Shown: positions 44,723 to 56,273, numbered from the stretch's first letter. The stretch is DNA of 64,000 bases from Williamsoniiplasma lucivorax ATCC 49196 (GCF_000518285.1 NZ_JADH01000004.1:21701-85700); one strand, 5' to 3'. A program made the numbers and translations. The notes: generated from the sequence alone by a model not told the origin.

Positions 44723-45688
44723 TTAGCCCTCCTTTTTTTTCATAGTTGTTGAATATGCTTTGACAAAGTCATCGATATCTCTGATAGCAAAACCAGTTAA
44801 ATCTAAACCTTGTGCTTTTAATTTATAAATTAATTGATAAATTTTTGGTGGTTCAATTTCAATTTGTTTTAATAATTCATGATCAGCAAACACTTCAAAT
44901 GGTGTGCCTTTATCAATGACTTTACCTTTATTCATCACAATGACTTCATCAGCTAATCTTAAAACTTGATCCATATTATGAGTGACCATAATAATTCTTT
45001 TCCCTTGGTTTTTATTCAGACCTAAAAAAAGATTCATAAAGTCTTCTTCACCTTGAGGATCCAATCCACCAGTTGGTTCATCTAAAACTAAAGTGTTCCC
45101 ATTCATCGCCACAATTCCAGCAATAGCAACTCTGCGTTTTTGCCCTCCTGATAATTCAAATGGCGAACGTTTAATAAATTCGACAGGTAAATCCACGGTT
45201 TTTAATAATTCTGGGACTGCTTTAATTGCTTCTTCTTTGTTCCCACCTAAATTAATTGGTCCAAAAGAAATATCCTTTTCTACAGTATCTTGAAAAAGTT
45301 GGTATTCGGGAAATTGGAAAACTAAACCAATTTCTCTTCGTAATTTTTTAACTTCTTTGATTTTTTTAGTAGCTGCCGGAATTTGGTAATCACCAATTCT
45401 AGTACGCCCTGTTTCAGTAATAATTAAACCATTAGTTAATTGAATTAAAGTTGATTTACCACTCCCAGTTGTCCCAATCACACAAGTTATTTTACCTTTA
45501 TCAATAGCAATGGTGGCATTATCTAAAGCGCGGAACTCAAAAGGTGTTTTTCTTGAATATGTATAAGAGACATCATCAAGAATAATATCTCCAGAATAAT
45601 CAAATTCTTTTTTATTTTTACGATCAAGTTTGATTTCATTCATATACTGCTTTTGCAGTTGTTTTTCGTTGCTTGTTAATTTTTCCAT
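44723..45688 (-). CDS. ecfA2: ECF transporter ATPase EcfA2
   Basis: A 321-residue ATPase: Walker [10 protein letters not shown] near residue 72, Q-loop FQFPEYQLF near 125, signature LSGGQKRR near 179, Walker [12 protein letters not shown] near 200, then a long C-terminal regulatory part. A roughly 35-residue charged N-terminal extension precedes the ABC domain. It overlaps ecfA1 by 13 bases and is one base from ecfT, so stoichiometric translation is likely. Confidence 0.95.
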   Translation of the reverse strand: MEKLTSNEKQLQKQYMNEIKLDRKNKKEFDYSGDIILDDVSYTYSRKTPFEFRALDNATIAIDKGKITCVIGTTGSGKSTLIQLTNGLIITETGRTRIGDYQIPAATKKIKEVKKLRREIGLVFQFPEYQLFQDTVEKDISFGPINLGGNKEEAIKAVPELLKTVDLPVEFIKRSPFELSGGQKRRVAIAGIVAMNGNTLVLDEPTGGLDPQGEEDFMNLFLGLNKNQGKRIIMVTHNMDQVLRLADEVIVMNKGKVIDKGTPFEVFADHELLKQIEIEPPKIYQLIYKLKAQGLDLTGFAIRDIDDFVKAYSTTMKKKEG

Positions 45689-46890
45689 AATTGTTTCACC
45701 AAGTTATCCATATCATTTGTTTTGTTGATTTTAAATCCAGCTTTTTTTAATTCTTTTTCCACTTGGGCAATAAAAGGAATTCCTAAGTGAATTGATTCTA
45801 AAAAGCCTTCTTCATCAATCACTTCTTTAGGAGTCCCATATCTGATTAATTCCCCATTGTTCATGACCAAGACTTTGTCAGCATTCAAGATTTCATCCAT
45901 ATCATGAGTAATTGAAAGAATAGTTTTATTTCCTTGATTTCTCAATTCAACCATAATTTCTTTAATTTCACGTTTTCCTTTTGGATCAAGCATTGAAGTT
46001 GCTTCATCAAAAATTAAAATATCTGGATTTAAGGCTAAAGTACTTGCAATTGCCACACGTTGTTTTTGACCACCAGAAAGATTTAATGGTTCGTTATCTA
46101 AGAAGTTTTCCATGCGCACTTTTTTAGCTGATTCTTCAATAATACGTGGCATCTCTTTTGGTTCCACTCTTTTGTTTTCCAAGCCAAAAGCAATATCAGC
46201 ACGAACGGTTGAACCAATAAATTGGTTATCAGGATTTTGGAAAACAATCCCTAGAAATTGACGAATTTGGTCAATATTTTGCGAATTCATCACATTCCCA
46301 AATAATTTGACAATTCCTTTTTCTGGAGTTAACACCCCAATTAAAATTTTAGAAAGTGTTGATTTACCACTGCCATTATGTCCAATTACAGCGATATATT
46401 CACCATGATTAATTTTAAAACTGACATCTTTTAAAGCTAAGGGGAATTCTGCGTTGTAGCGGAAATTTAAATGATCAATTTCAATCGCATAATCACTAAG
46501 TTTTAAAATTTTGGCTGAACGTCCTTTTTCTTTAACAATCAATCTAAATTCTTCATAAAGTTGTTTAGCATAATTTAATTCTTCATTAGCTTCAATATAA
46601 TCTTGATTTTCAGCACGTGTGCTTTTCACAACATTCATGGCATTTTTTAAATTATCTTTAAATTTTGTAGTTTTTAAACTGGTGGTAAATTCTTTGGCAA
46701 TTCTAGTATTTTCAGCTTTCATTGTTTTGAAAGTTTCTTTACTAATTTCATTATTTAACAATTGGGTTTTTGCAATAAAAAGTTGATCATTATCTAATGT
46801 TTTTTTCTTATATAATTCATTTAATTCTGTACGATATAATTCAATATCATGTTCGGTTAGTTTATTTTTCTTAAATTCTTTTAATTGCAT
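45676..46890 (-). CDS. ecfA1: ECF transporter ATPase EcfA1
   Basis: A 404-residue ATPase. The ATG at 46890 follows GGAGGAAAAT; an upstream TTG is less likely. An N-terminal helical extension of about 130 residues, Lys/Glu-rich, precedes the ABC domain. Walker A is GHNGSGKST near 170, Q-loop FQNPDNQF near 215, signature LSGGQKQR near 270 and Walker [12 protein letters not shown] near 290. The extension is unusual outside mollicutes and probably forms a coiled coil. Confidence 0.94.
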   Translation of the reverse strand: MQLKEFKKNKLTEHDIELYRTELNELYKKKTLDNDQLFIAKTQLLNNEISKETFKTMKAENTRIAKEFTTSLKTTKFKDNLKNAMNVVKSTRAENQDYIEANEELNYAKQLYEEFRLIVKEKGRSAKILKLSDYAIEIDHLNFRYNAEFPLALKDVSFKINHGEYIAVIGHNGSGKSTLSKILIGVLTPEKGIVKLFGNVMNSQNIDQIRQFLGIVFQNPDNQFIGSTVRADIAFGLENKRVEPKEMPRIIEESAKKVRMENFLDNEPLNLSGGQKQRVAIASTLALNPDILIFDEATSMLDPKGKREIKEIMVELRNQGNKTILSITHDMDEILNADKVLVMNNGELIRYGTPKEVIDEEGFLESIHLGIPFIAQVEKELKKAGFKINKTNDMDNLVKQLWKN

Positions 46891-46972
46891 ATTTTCCTCC
46901 AAAAAATTCTTTCTATTTTGTTTTATTTATAGTTTATACTAATTTATACTTTTTATAAATAAGGAATTTATG

Positions 46973-46998
46973 AAAAAAACTAAAAAGTTAGTTTTTTT
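46973..46998 (-). terminator. Terminator at the rsmE end
   Basis: The 10-base arms AAAAAAACTA / TAGTTTTTTT surround AAAAAGT. The stem includes the rsmE stop codon and separates rsmE from ecfA1, whose promoter must lie in 46891-46972. Confidence 0.8.
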
Positions 46999-47710
46999 AT
47001 CATTCTTTTTCATAGTTTAGTGCACTTAGTAAAGCAATCGAAGCAGTCTCTGCTCGTAAAATTCTTTGTCCTAAACTGACAGTTTCAAATCCAAGCGTCG
47101 CCAATATTTCAATCTCTTTTTGTTCAATACCACCTTCTGGTCCGACAATAAAAGATAGGGAACGAAATTGACTATTTAGTGTTGATTTCAATGGTTTTTG
47201 GTGTGCATCTTCTCATAAAACTAAATTTAATTCAGATTTGTATTGCTCCAATTCTTGTAAATTAATAATTGGTTTATGAATAATTGGCACCACACTACGA
47301 TGTGATTGTTCAGCGGCATCTTCACAAATTTTGGTTCAACGTAGTATTTTTTTTTCAATAGCTTTTGGTTCAACTTTGACAACCGATCTTTTAAAGATTG
47401 TTGGGACAATGGCATGAACACCTAGTTCGGTTAATTTTTGCAAAACAAAGTCTCACTTTTGTTCTCTAATTATCCCAAGAATGGCAATTGTTTTAATTGG
47501 GGCTTCAGTTGATGGTAATTGTTTTAATTGCTGGGCAATTAAATGGTCGGTGGCAATCAGGACAATCTCACATAAGAAAGATTGTTCATGATAATTACAA
47601 ACAATTTCTTCTCCAACTTTTAATTTCACGACATTGGCTGCATGTTTGAAGTTTTCATTTTTTAAAATGAAGTTATTGTTAGTTATTTCATTGACAAAAT
47701 AATAATGCAT
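46997..47710 (-). CDS. rsmE: 16S rRNA (uracil-1498-N3)-methyltransferase RsmE
   Basis: A 237-residue SPOUT-class enzyme. An N-terminal PUA-like part (MHYYFVNEI, HAANVVKLKVGE) is followed by the knot region with FIVGPEGGIEQKEIE near residue 192 and LGQRILRAETA near 218, the SAM-binding trefoil. Trp codons are TGA, including the last residue. It sits within the accessory island but is an ordinary housekeeping gene; in other Firmicutes it is near prmA-dnaJ, so its position here is a rearrangement. Confidence 0.92.
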
Positions 47711-47760
47711 ATAATCCTCACTTTCCTTATTAATATTAATTGTTTTATTCTAAAAATGTA

Positions 47761-47805
47761 TTGATTATTTAAATAATCAAAATGTGGATTTTAAAATTGT
47801 GGATT
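47761..47805. repeat. 20-base palindrome plus two TGTGGATT repeats
   Basis: TTGATTATTT followed directly by AAATAATCAA (47761-47780) is a perfect palindrome. TGTGGATT follows twice (47783-47790 and 47798-47805), 15 bases apart. Each resembles a DnaA box (TGTGGATAA) with one or two changes. The spacer lies 50-95 bases upstream of rsmE. Confidence 0.6.
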
Positions 47806-47819
47806 GAGAAAAATAAATT

Positions 47820-47837
47820 TAACCTTTTTGTTGGTTA
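47820..47837. repeat. Left target-site duplication of IS30 element
   Basis: The 18 bases TAACCTTTTTGTTGGTTA are repeated exactly at 48945-48962, on the other side of the element. Confidence 0.9.
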
Positions 47838-48944
47838 TATCAATTGAAATTATAAGTGCAACACTTCATAAATAGATGTCTCAATCAATTCTTGTGATGA
47901 TTTTCATCCAAGAATAGCTCGAGGCATTTTATTTATTTGTTCTACAACTAATTGTACTTCTTCTTCAGAAACATTTGAAAAATTTGTTCCTTTAGGAAAT
48001 CTACGTCTAATTAAACCATTAAAATTTTCATTTGTTCCCTTTTCGCAAGAAGCATAAATGTTGCAAGTGTAAAGTGCAAAACAATGTTGCTCTTTTAACT
48101 TAAATAATAAGTTGAATTCCCTCCCATTGTCTTTAGTTATTGACTTAATTTTTAAATGATATTTGTAAATTAAATATTCTAATTTTTCATTAATATGTGA
48201 CATGTATTTGTTGTATATTTTTGTTGAATAACCCATACGTGTTTTTCGATCAACTAATGTTAATAAACCAGTGTTTCTTGCCTGACTAGAGATGATTAAA
48301 TCTATTTCATAATGCCCTTCATCAAGTCGTTGATTAATGCTACTTGGTCTAAAATTAATTGGTATAGCATCTTTAGGTATTTGATGAAAAACACTCGGGA
48401 TAGCATGTTTTTTGCGAAAAAATATCTGTCTACTACGCAATAAATCATTAGGTTTGATATCCAAACAAGAATTATTAATTCAATTGTATAAAGTTCTACT
48501 TGTGGGAGTTTTAATACCTTGTTTTTGAGCTATTGCAATACACACTGAAACACCAAGATATTTTTTATCAAAATTGTCTTCAAAAAAGATCACAAATTCC
48601 CTATATTTACTCATAGTAAAATTATGCTTCATCAGTTCTTTATTTTTAGCATTAAATATTGCTGCATGGGATTCATATTTTATGTTAATTGAATTCCTTT
48701 TGATTTCTCTAGAAATAGTAGATTTATTCCTATTTAGTTTTAATGCAATTTGGTTGATTCCTATTTTATCAACATTAATATATTGTTCTATCAAATATCT
48801 TTCTCTGTCAGAAAGTTGTTTATAATTATTCATGAATACTCCTGGTGCTTTGAACGTAGGGGAGTATTTTTATTTATTTAAACAAAAACAACACCCTTAG
48901 GATAATTATCCTCCAAAGTGTTGCACTTGTTATTTCAATCTAGG
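47838..48944 (-). mobile_element. IS30-family insertion sequence (1107 bp)
   Basis: Between the 18-base direct repeats lies an element with terminal inverted repeats 47844-47866 and 48916-48938. The two 23-base ends share TTGAAAT and AAGTGCAACACTT with two differences. A single transposase gene fills it, and its stop codon lies in the left inverted repeat. The long target duplication fits mollicute IS30 members such as IS1630. All signs point to a recent, intact insertion. Confidence 0.92.
47850..48833 (-). CDS. IS30-family transposase
   Basis: A 327-residue DDE transposase. The N-terminal helix-turn-helix (INQIALKLNRNKSTISREIKRN) is followed by the catalytic core: HYEIDLIIS (first Asp, near 180), TKDNGREF (second Asp, near 240) and CEKGTNENFNGLIRRRFPKG (Glu, near 273). 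The arrangement E-x3-N-x2-R-R-x-F-P-K-G-T is diagnostic of IS30. Two TGA-Trp are needed for full length. AGGAG precedes the ATG. No frameshift, so it is likely functional. Confidence 0.95.
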
Positions 48945-48962
48945 TAACCTTTTTGTTGGTTA
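48945..48962. repeat. Right target-site duplication of IS30 element / terminator stem
   Basis: The exact copy of 47820-47837. With the neighbouring AAATTTA it forms the stem AAATTTAACC / GGTTAAATTT that would have ended the coiled-coil gene at 48975. Confidence 0.9.
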
Positions 48963-48974
48963 AATTTATCTTTT

Positions 48975-49871
48975 TTATTTTAGTTTTTCCAAGAAGTTTG
49001 ATAATGTTCCATCTTCTCTTAATTCAGCAAAGACTTCTTTATAAATTTCTAAATCACTTTGATCTAAACCTTCAGGCATTAGTTGTTCCACAATTTTTTG
49101 TTCAGCCCCATCAATTTGCTCTGGATGATTGACATGTTTCTTTTCATCTTTTTTAGCAAAATATGTTTGTGACAGTAAATCAAATTTATCAATAGTTAAA
49201 TAACGTTTATCTAGTTTTTGAAGAAGCTCTTTAAGTATCGCTTCTTTATTTTTTTTAAGACTTTCGTTAGTAATAAAATCTTGAGTTTTAACATTAAATT
49301 CTTTGATTGATTTACTATTTTTTTCCATTTCACTTTTCATTTTCAGTAATTCAACTAGTAATTTTTGCATTTCTTCAAGTGGGACTGGAGCATGCTTCAT
49401 ACCTTTATGTGCTTCAACCATGGTTTTTAATGATTGATCAATAGTTTTTTGATTTTCATTCATGCCTTTTAGTTGTTCTTTCAAAGCATTAATTTCTAAT
49501 TTTAAAGTTTCGATTTCTTGGTCTTTTTGTTGTTCTGCTTCGACATTTTTCAAAGGTGGTTCTACAGCTTTTGTTTCTTTTATCTCTGATAATAAATCAG
49601 TAAATAGTTTATTCAAATTTAGATTTAAATCATTAATTTTATCATTTAATAAAGTAGTTGATATTTGACTTTCATCAGATGTTTTGGTTGATTGATCATT
49701 AGTTTTTGTTCGAAGTTCTGCTTCTGAGATTTCTCCTTCTAATAATTTTTTAAATTCTGTTTCAGCTAATGAATAGTCTTTATATATACTTAAAATATTA
49801 TTATTTTCATCTTTAATTTGGAAAAGATTATCTTTTTTTTCAATAAAAAATTGTGCGTTCTTTTTGGTCAT
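48975..49871 (-). CDS. Coiled-coil protein, unknown
   Basis: A 298-residue Lys/Glu/Gln/Leu-rich protein without signal peptide or membrane helix. The first 50 residues (AQFFIEKKDNLFQIKDENNNILSIYKDY) look like a small globular domain. A long helical stretch (about 75-210, heptad-like EIETLKLEINALKEQLKGM) should be coiled coil, and an acidic C-terminus follows. The start MTKKN at 49871 has an AAGGA site. It is the last gene of the lipoprotein / permease / ATPase group, overlapping none. No TGA codon is used. Function is unknown; a cytoplasmic scaffold is possible. Confidence 0.78.
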   Translation of the reverse strand: MTKKNAQFFIEKKDNLFQIKDENNNILSIYKDYSLAETEFKKLLEGEISEAELRTKTNDQSTKTSDESQISTTLLNDKINDLNLNLNKLFTDLLSEIKETKAVEPPLKNVEAEQQKDQEIETLKLEINALKEQLKGMNENQKTIDQSLKTMVEAHKGMKHAPVPLEEMQKLLVELLKMKSEMEKNSKSIKEFNVKTQDFITNESLKKNKEAILKELLQKLDKRYLTIDKFDLLSQTYFAKKDEKKHVNHPEQIDGAEQKIVEQLMPEGLDQSDLEIYKEVFAELREDGTLSNFLEKLK

Positions 49872-49894
49872 GGTTTTTCCTTCTTTCTTTAAAA

Positions 49895-51445
49895 TTATCA
49901 AAATAATTTATTGCCTCTCTCTTTAATCAAGTGGTGTTTAGTTGTTAAACAAACATTGATTTTTTTATTCACTTTATATTTTTTTGGTCACTGCTCATAT
50001 GGAAGACCAACTAGTTCGTCATAAATTTTTTTAAATTTTTTATAATCGTTATTTTTTTGATTTTTATGCAAACAAGCATTGACAGCAATCGTTAATAAAT
50101 CTTCTTCAATTTTAATAAGAAAGTGTGATGATAATTTATGCCTGATTCAAGCTTCAAAATTAGCTTGTTCTTCTTCATCAAAAATCCGATCATCAAAAAA
50201 ATAAAGTTTTAAAAAGTTAAATATTTCTCCTAACCATTCACTATCAAGTCGATGATGTTGCATTTCTTCTAACAAATCTAAATTTGATTGTATTTTTTCT
50301 TCTAATTGTGTGGCATTATCTTGAGTAATTAAAATTCCGTCTTCCACGAAAGGTTTTTTAGCAATTTTTTTAATTTGCTTGCTTTTATGTTTGACATCTT
50401 TTTTGAGCATGCGAGCAAGTTTCCAAAAATTAATTAAATTCATATTTTTATAAAAAAACGGTAATTCTTTAATTTGTTGAGAATAAAGTAATGTATTGTA
50501 AATAGCTTCATAATTCATCGGCAAATTGACAATTTCTTCTAAAAAAAGATCGAATTTAATTAATCATGCTGCAAGTAAGTTAATTTTATCTTTACCACTT
50601 TCTAGCACACCGACTTCTAAAATATTTTTGACTAAATCTTCTTCAAAAATAACAAAACCACTTTTCACTAATGTTGCTTTAAAAATTTTATAATGTGGGT
50701 GGGTTGATAAATCACTTTTAAAAAAGAGTCTACTTTTAAAATATAAATTGATTGTTTTGACATCAGAATTAAAAAGAATTTGACCACGATCAACTAAAAT
50801 TAAATTATCAGCCACATCCATTCAATCATGAATATTATGAATAACAAGAATAATTGTGCGACCTTGATTTTTAAAATTAATTAAAATGTTTTTAATTTTT
50901 TTAAACCAAACTGAATCTAAATTAGCCCCAGGTTCATCTCAAACAATTAATTGTGGATCTTTTAATAAACTAATAATGAGATTTAAACGGTTTTTCATTC
51001 CTCAAGAAAAATCTTTAATTTTTTTATCTTGAAAAGCCTCTAATTCAAAAAGTTGTAATAACTCTTTGATTTTTGTTTCTGCCATATCTTTTTTAATCCC
51101 AAAAACTCGACTAATTTGATGCAAATAAGTAATTAATTTTAGATCATAACTTAGAAAATCCATTTGCGCATAATAACCAATTTTGTCATTCACTTTATAT
51201 CCATTAATTGTTTTACGTGTTAAACCATCAATTTTTATTTTTCCTTTATAGCGAGTGTATGTCCCCATAATAGAATTTAAAATAACAGATTTCCCTGAAC
51301 CACTTCTTCCAACAATTAATGTGACTTTATTTTTGGCAATCCCAAAATTTAAAGGTCCAATCACTTCTCTTTGACTAAAGCATTTTTCATAGTCTTCTAG
51401 AGAGACAAACTCATCTCGGTAATCATTTATGTTTTTTTTATGCAT
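49895..51445 (-). CDS. ABC transporter ATPase with 250-residue C-terminal extension
   Basis: A 516-residue protein joined across four TGA-Trp. The ABC domain (about 15-260) has Walker A GRSGSGKSV near 46, a degenerate signature DFSWGMKNR near 147 (in place of LSGGQ), Walker B LIVWDEPGANLD near 167 and H-loop VIHNIHDW near 200. The 250-residue C-terminus (from about 265) is Leu/Lys/Asp-rich, helical and matches no family I know. The ATG overlaps the permease stop by one base (TAATG), so the two form a transporter. Confidence 0.85.
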
Positions 51446-53289
51446 TATTTCAAATCCCTTCTAATGAACACATACATAGCACTAACTATTTCTATTACAA
51501 AAAATGCTACTTGTATGTAAATATAAACGTTCATGTCTGGTTTGATCATTTCAGTAACTTTGTTGGTTTCTGGATTTTCAGCAAATCTAAATTTAGCTTT
51601 TGTAAAAAATAAATTATCTTGTGTTGAAAAATCAATTTTTGATGTGGTATTTAAATTAAATCAATATTTATTTCATTCTTTACCTGCTCTTTGTTCAAAG
51701 ATACTATTAATTCCCGCAGGGAATAAGAAAGTATTTACTAAATTATTATTATTTATATAACTTATATAATTATTATAATTTTCGTCTTTGACAATACTTG
51801 CATTAGTAATCACAACATAATCTGATGTTTGGTTGATAAAGTTTTCTTCTAGAATTCTTGCAAATAATTCAATATTCATTTGTTTTTCCAAAGCATGAAT
51901 TAAATCTTGATAATTTTTTGCATATTGAGGTTCGCTTTCAATGTCTGCATAAAAAAGTAAATCACGATTTTTGACTTCATTATCAACATAAAAATTTTTA
52001 AAGAAATAATTTTCAAAAAATTGTTTATCAATTTTTTTCACTACTGGTTGGTTTTCTTTGGTTGGAACACTTTTTATAATTTCAGAATTTTCTTCAATTT
52101 GTAATGATAAGTATCTACCAAATTCACGATAGTTCATTTGTCAAAATTTTTGGATCAATGCTTCTTGTCCTAGACTTTGTCCATATAAACTATTAATGTA
52201 ATTTTGATAATATTCATAAAAATCAATAAAATCACCCAAAATTAATTTTGTTTCGTCAGGAGCATTTTGATAAACTTCCTTGATTTCGGCAATACTTTTA
52301 AAAGTATTTTTGAAAGTTAATTTCACATTGACAACATCATCTCTTTCAAAACCAACAGCGCCACTTCGATCATTGACAGTTAAAATTTTTAACGGAATAA
52401 TATTGCTGCCATCATTCCCCAACATTGGTTGTGCTTCAAGATTAATAATTCCTAAATCATTTCACATTTTAAAACGTGGTTCAATCACATCAGAATTTTC
52501 AAATTCATTTTTAATAAATTTGTTTGTAACATAAAAATCATTAATATATTTACTCAAATGTGGAAATTTAATATGCCCATCTTTGACATGTTCATTAAAA
52601 GTAAATGCATGGTAAATATCTGATGCTTTATATCTCACATCATTACCACCTTCTTTTTTTAATGTAATTATTGTTGATTCCATTTTGCTATTAAAAAGTT
52701 GTTGAGGTAAACTTGATAGAAAAATAGAAAGCAAAATAAATGATAGAATTATCGAAATAATTTGTTGTTTCAAAAGTAATGTAATAAAAGAGAAAAAGGC
52801 AATCAAAAAGGCAATTGAAACAATTTGAAAAACTAAATTAACAATCAAATATTTAACTGCTGCATAATTAGCAAAATTAATTGCAATCATTAATCCTGAG
52901 GTTAGTGATTGTAAAGCAGCTAAAACGATGAAGATTGATAACCAAATGGAAATTAAAACAAAAAACCTAGCTGTTTTTTGTTGAATAATAATAGTCATTG
53001 TTTGATCAGCAAATTTGTTGTGAAAGAAATATGTTATTAAACGAGTATTTAAAATAAACATCAAAACAACATTGGCTAAAAAATATCAATTAAAAATAAT
53101 AATGACTGTGTCATTAAAATTTCCAACAACAGCAAAAATTATAGAAGCTATAATAAAAATAGTGGTTAGAATGATAAAAGCTTTATCAATTAAAATTAAT
53201 TTTATAAAATAACTTAATAAATGATAAAACCTAACTTTATTTGCATTTGCTTTTTTACTACCTATTAATTTTTGCATGAATAAATTCAT
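51445..53289 (-). CDS. ABC permease with large ectodomain
   Basis: A 614-residue membrane protein. Five or six helices lie in residues 25-205. An extracytoplasmic segment of about 350 residues (about 215-575) follows, and a final helix (MNVYIYIQVAFFVIEIVSAMYVF) ends near RRDLK. TGA-Trp joins four fragments. It is directly coupled to the ATPase gene. The plan (helix bundle, one long ectodomain, last helix) parallels the permease at 30483-31982, although sequences look unrelated. Substrate unknown. Confidence 0.8.
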
Positions 53290-53320
53290 AATAAACCTCT
53301 AAATTCTACTGCATAATATT

Positions 53321-53355
53321 CCAAAACAAAAACGTTGTTAAATGTTTTTGTTTGG
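53321..53355 (-). terminator. Hairpin between lipoprotein and permease genes
   Basis: CCAAAACAAAAAC (53321-53333) pairs with GTTTTTGTTTGG (53344-53355) with one bulge. Following sequence is A/T-rich but not a clean T-run, so partial termination is likely. Confidence 0.5.
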
Positions 53356-53371
53356 TTTGAAACTTTTTTGA

Positions 53372-55405
53372 TTATTTAATTTGATCTAATTCAAACAATA
53401 ATCAATCTGGATTTGCGATTGCTTGCTTAAAGTACTTGGTTTCGTCTATTTTATTACCATCACTATCCTTACCATAAAAATCATTATTTAGGCTCCCTGG
53501 AAGATTTCCTGTTAAATCACCAGTTGCACCACCCGAATCACCACGTCATGGCATACGAGCCTGAATTCTAGTTTTTCCAAAATCTATTTTGTAATCTAGT
53601 AGAACTTTTTTGTAATCTGTTCCACTTAAACCTTTTTTAAATCCCAATCCGATACGTCCATCACTGGTTTTTTTAATGACTAAATTATTACCGTAATTAG
53701 TGTTGATTCAACTTTTAAATCCTTCGAATTTCATTTCAGGTGCTTTTTTCAATGATCCAGCAAGTGAACCACTTTCAGGAGTTCCAAAACTACCCTTGTC
53801 ACTTAGTTGAATTTCTTTGCCGTCAGCTAATTCTTTTTTTACTTGCTCTCATGGTTTCTTTGTAACTTTGTGATAATAATCTTTATAATCTTGTGTTGCC
53901 TCTGGACCCATCGCAAATAATGTTTCTTTAACTTTCTCACCTGTATTAACACTTCACAAGTGTTGATTAACGAATTTAATTGAATCATATAATGATGATA
54001 AAAAAGCATCGATTTTTGAGGTATATGTATTACCACCACTAGTATCATCGTTGGCATAAGTTCATGGAATAAGCAGTGTAGGTAATTCCACTTCTATTGG
54101 AACTGGAGAGTCCTGTTCAGGAATCTGAATAGTTATATTTTTTAATGAAAATGTACCATATGTATATACTTCATCAACCACTTTTTTAAGAGAAGCTTCA
54201 TCCTTAATATATGTTGTTAAAAATTTAGAAAGTTTTTCATCATAGCTTTTTGGATTTATAACACTTTTAAAAACATTCTTATTAATTAAATCCATAGCTT
54301 GTCTTTTATCCATTGCTGCTTGTTCTTTTGGTTTTAATAACAAACTATTAGCTAATCCGTTATTGGCAAAATCATTCAACAACTTAACTTGTCGATAATC
54401 ATTACCGGTTCCAAATAATATATCAGAAACTTTTACATCTTTTTCAGTTGTGATTTCACTCCCAAACTTAACCTTAGCAGCCGGGACTTTGCCTTTAGTA
54501 ATTCTTTCAATAGAGTTTTTTAGGTTCTTTTCAAAAACGCCGTCATCTTCATTGATATAGTTTGCAATTGGTTTTTGCAGATCTCCATAATTCTTAAAAT
54601 GATCTTCAGTGGTTTTTAGTTTTTCAAATTTAAATTGTGCTGTTTGCTCTCTATTTACTAATAATTCGCTTGGCAAACTAATTGCTAAATCCTGAATAAT
54701 TTGAATCACAGCTCCCTCTTCACCAATAGTAAGTGTCACTGGGATAGGGTTTGTTGTATAAGGTGTTTTTATTTTATCTGCATTGAAATAATTCACATCA
54801 ATTGCAAGGTTAAAGTTAAATGTATACATTACTTCTCTTTTAACATCTTTGGTTTCGGGTTTGCTCAAAAATTGTTGGCCTTTTAAAGTTAGGTTATCTT
54901 GAATTACAAAGCCATTAAAAGTATCTTGTCATGAATTAATCACCATATCTTTATATTTGTCAAAATTATCCCCCGTTTGAGTTTGTTGATGATAGTGGTC
55001 TTTAAATCTGTCCTCATGCAAAATTTGTTGAAGATCTTTTTTCATAGACTCAACAGCTGGATTAGAAGCTTCACCTGCTTTTCACAAGGTTTGAACCTTA
55101 TTATCATTATTGTTATCAATTGGAAATTGTTTTTGTAATGCTTCAAAATTAAAAATAGTTGTACCAGGAATTTCAGGAATACCGGGTTTAATAATATGTG
55201 TTGCTTTACCTTGAGTAACGGGATCTAAAAATGTATTGATTAAAACTTTATCTAATTCAGTTTTATATTCATTAATTTGTTCATCTGTAATGATTGGTTT
55301 GCCTGGACCTGGTTCTTGGTTTGTGTTCTTATTACACGCAATAACTGTTAAACCACTAATTGCGGTTAGAGAAAATATGCTTAATAAGCTTAATAGTTTT
55401 TTCAT
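53372..55405 (-). CDS. Large surface lipoprotein, unknown
   Basis: A 677-residue lipoprotein: the signal MKKLLSLLSIFSLTAISGL leads to TVIAC with Cys24. The mature protein begins NKNTNQEPGPGKPI, a Pro/Gly linker, followed by a mixed Lys/Asp region. Six or so TGA-Trp break it under the standard code, e.g. VQTLWKAGE and IPWTYANDD. An AAGGAA ribosome site precedes the ATG. No enzymatic motif is seen. It heads the permease / ATPase / coiled-coil group, separated from the permease only by a weak hairpin, so a substrate-capture or surface role is inferred from position. Confidence 0.8.
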
Positions 55406-55529
55406 ATTTGGATAAAATTCCTTCCATGTTTTAAACCTTTAAAATTGTTTAAAACCTAATTTTATATATGTATATTATTATCTATACATTTGTATTTTCT
55501 TACAATAACGCAAAAAAAGCAATAAAAAA

Positions 55530-56240
55530 TAACAAGAAAGTAGGGCTGACCTTGTCCAGAAAAGTGGACAAAAAAAGCTACATATTAAAAATTAGTGAAC
55601 AAAAGCAACGGATTTGCTTTTGTTTTTGTTTAATAAATATTGGGAAGTGAGCCTTTATTTCAACGTTCTTGTAATCTCAAGTAGTTCTAAAATTCGATGT
55701 AATCTTCTATCGCTTCTATCATTGAATTTTAGTTCATTTACTTCTGATTTTGTCTCTATAACTTCTGTTTTAAGTGATGTCAAAAGGCTTTACAAGCACC
55801 GTTATTAGGAGAGTTTCACCTTTCGAGACACCGAAGGAATAAAACCTAAAACAGAAATTGGGTTTGCATAAATATTAACTATGTAATGAAGCCTTTGATC
55901 AAAATGCATAATCGGTTTTGTGCAAGGACTATCTCTACTAATGTTATATTTTTTAGCCACGTGATAAAGCTTGGTTACGAGGCTTCAAATAATATTTTTT
56001 TTCTTCTTTTGTCCTTTGTTTCGCCATCCCAAAAAACATCCTTTCTAAAGTATTTTATTGCACAAAATTGTAGTTTTTTTGTGTCTACTTTATTTGAGAT
56101 GTTTAGACAAATGTCCAATTACCAAGGCAATTTTCGTCATCAATTATTTACTTCTCAAAAAAGTATTAATTTTTTTGAGAAGTACAAAATCACGACCATT
56201 CTAGCTTGTGATTGCTCTAAAAGTGATTGTCATCAAAGCT
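55530..56240 (-). pseudogene. Decayed IS3-family transposase remnant
   Basis: The minus strand carries recognisable orfB pieces in shifted frames. MHFDQRLHYIVNIYANP (plus 55862-55912) matches the HSDQGxHY region; GFIPSVSRK follows, then, after a frameshift, NNGACKAFWHHLKTEV (compare DNAxxESFWxHLKTE). A stop interrupts the YIEF-NYLRLQERW end. The catalytic Glu reads Lys. Farther upstream are shorter debris. One element end, TGTCCAGAAAAGTGGACA, remains near 55554-55571; the other end is not found. It differs from the intact IS3 at the right edge. Confidence 0.65.
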
Positions 56241-56273
56241 AGTAATAAAGGGTTTGTCATTCACCTAACAACT

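Noticed and set aside
55886..56242. Plus-strand open frame of 118 codons
   Set aside because: It is the antisense of the IS3-family remnant, has no ribosome site and an unlikely composition (many Phe, Ser, Cys).
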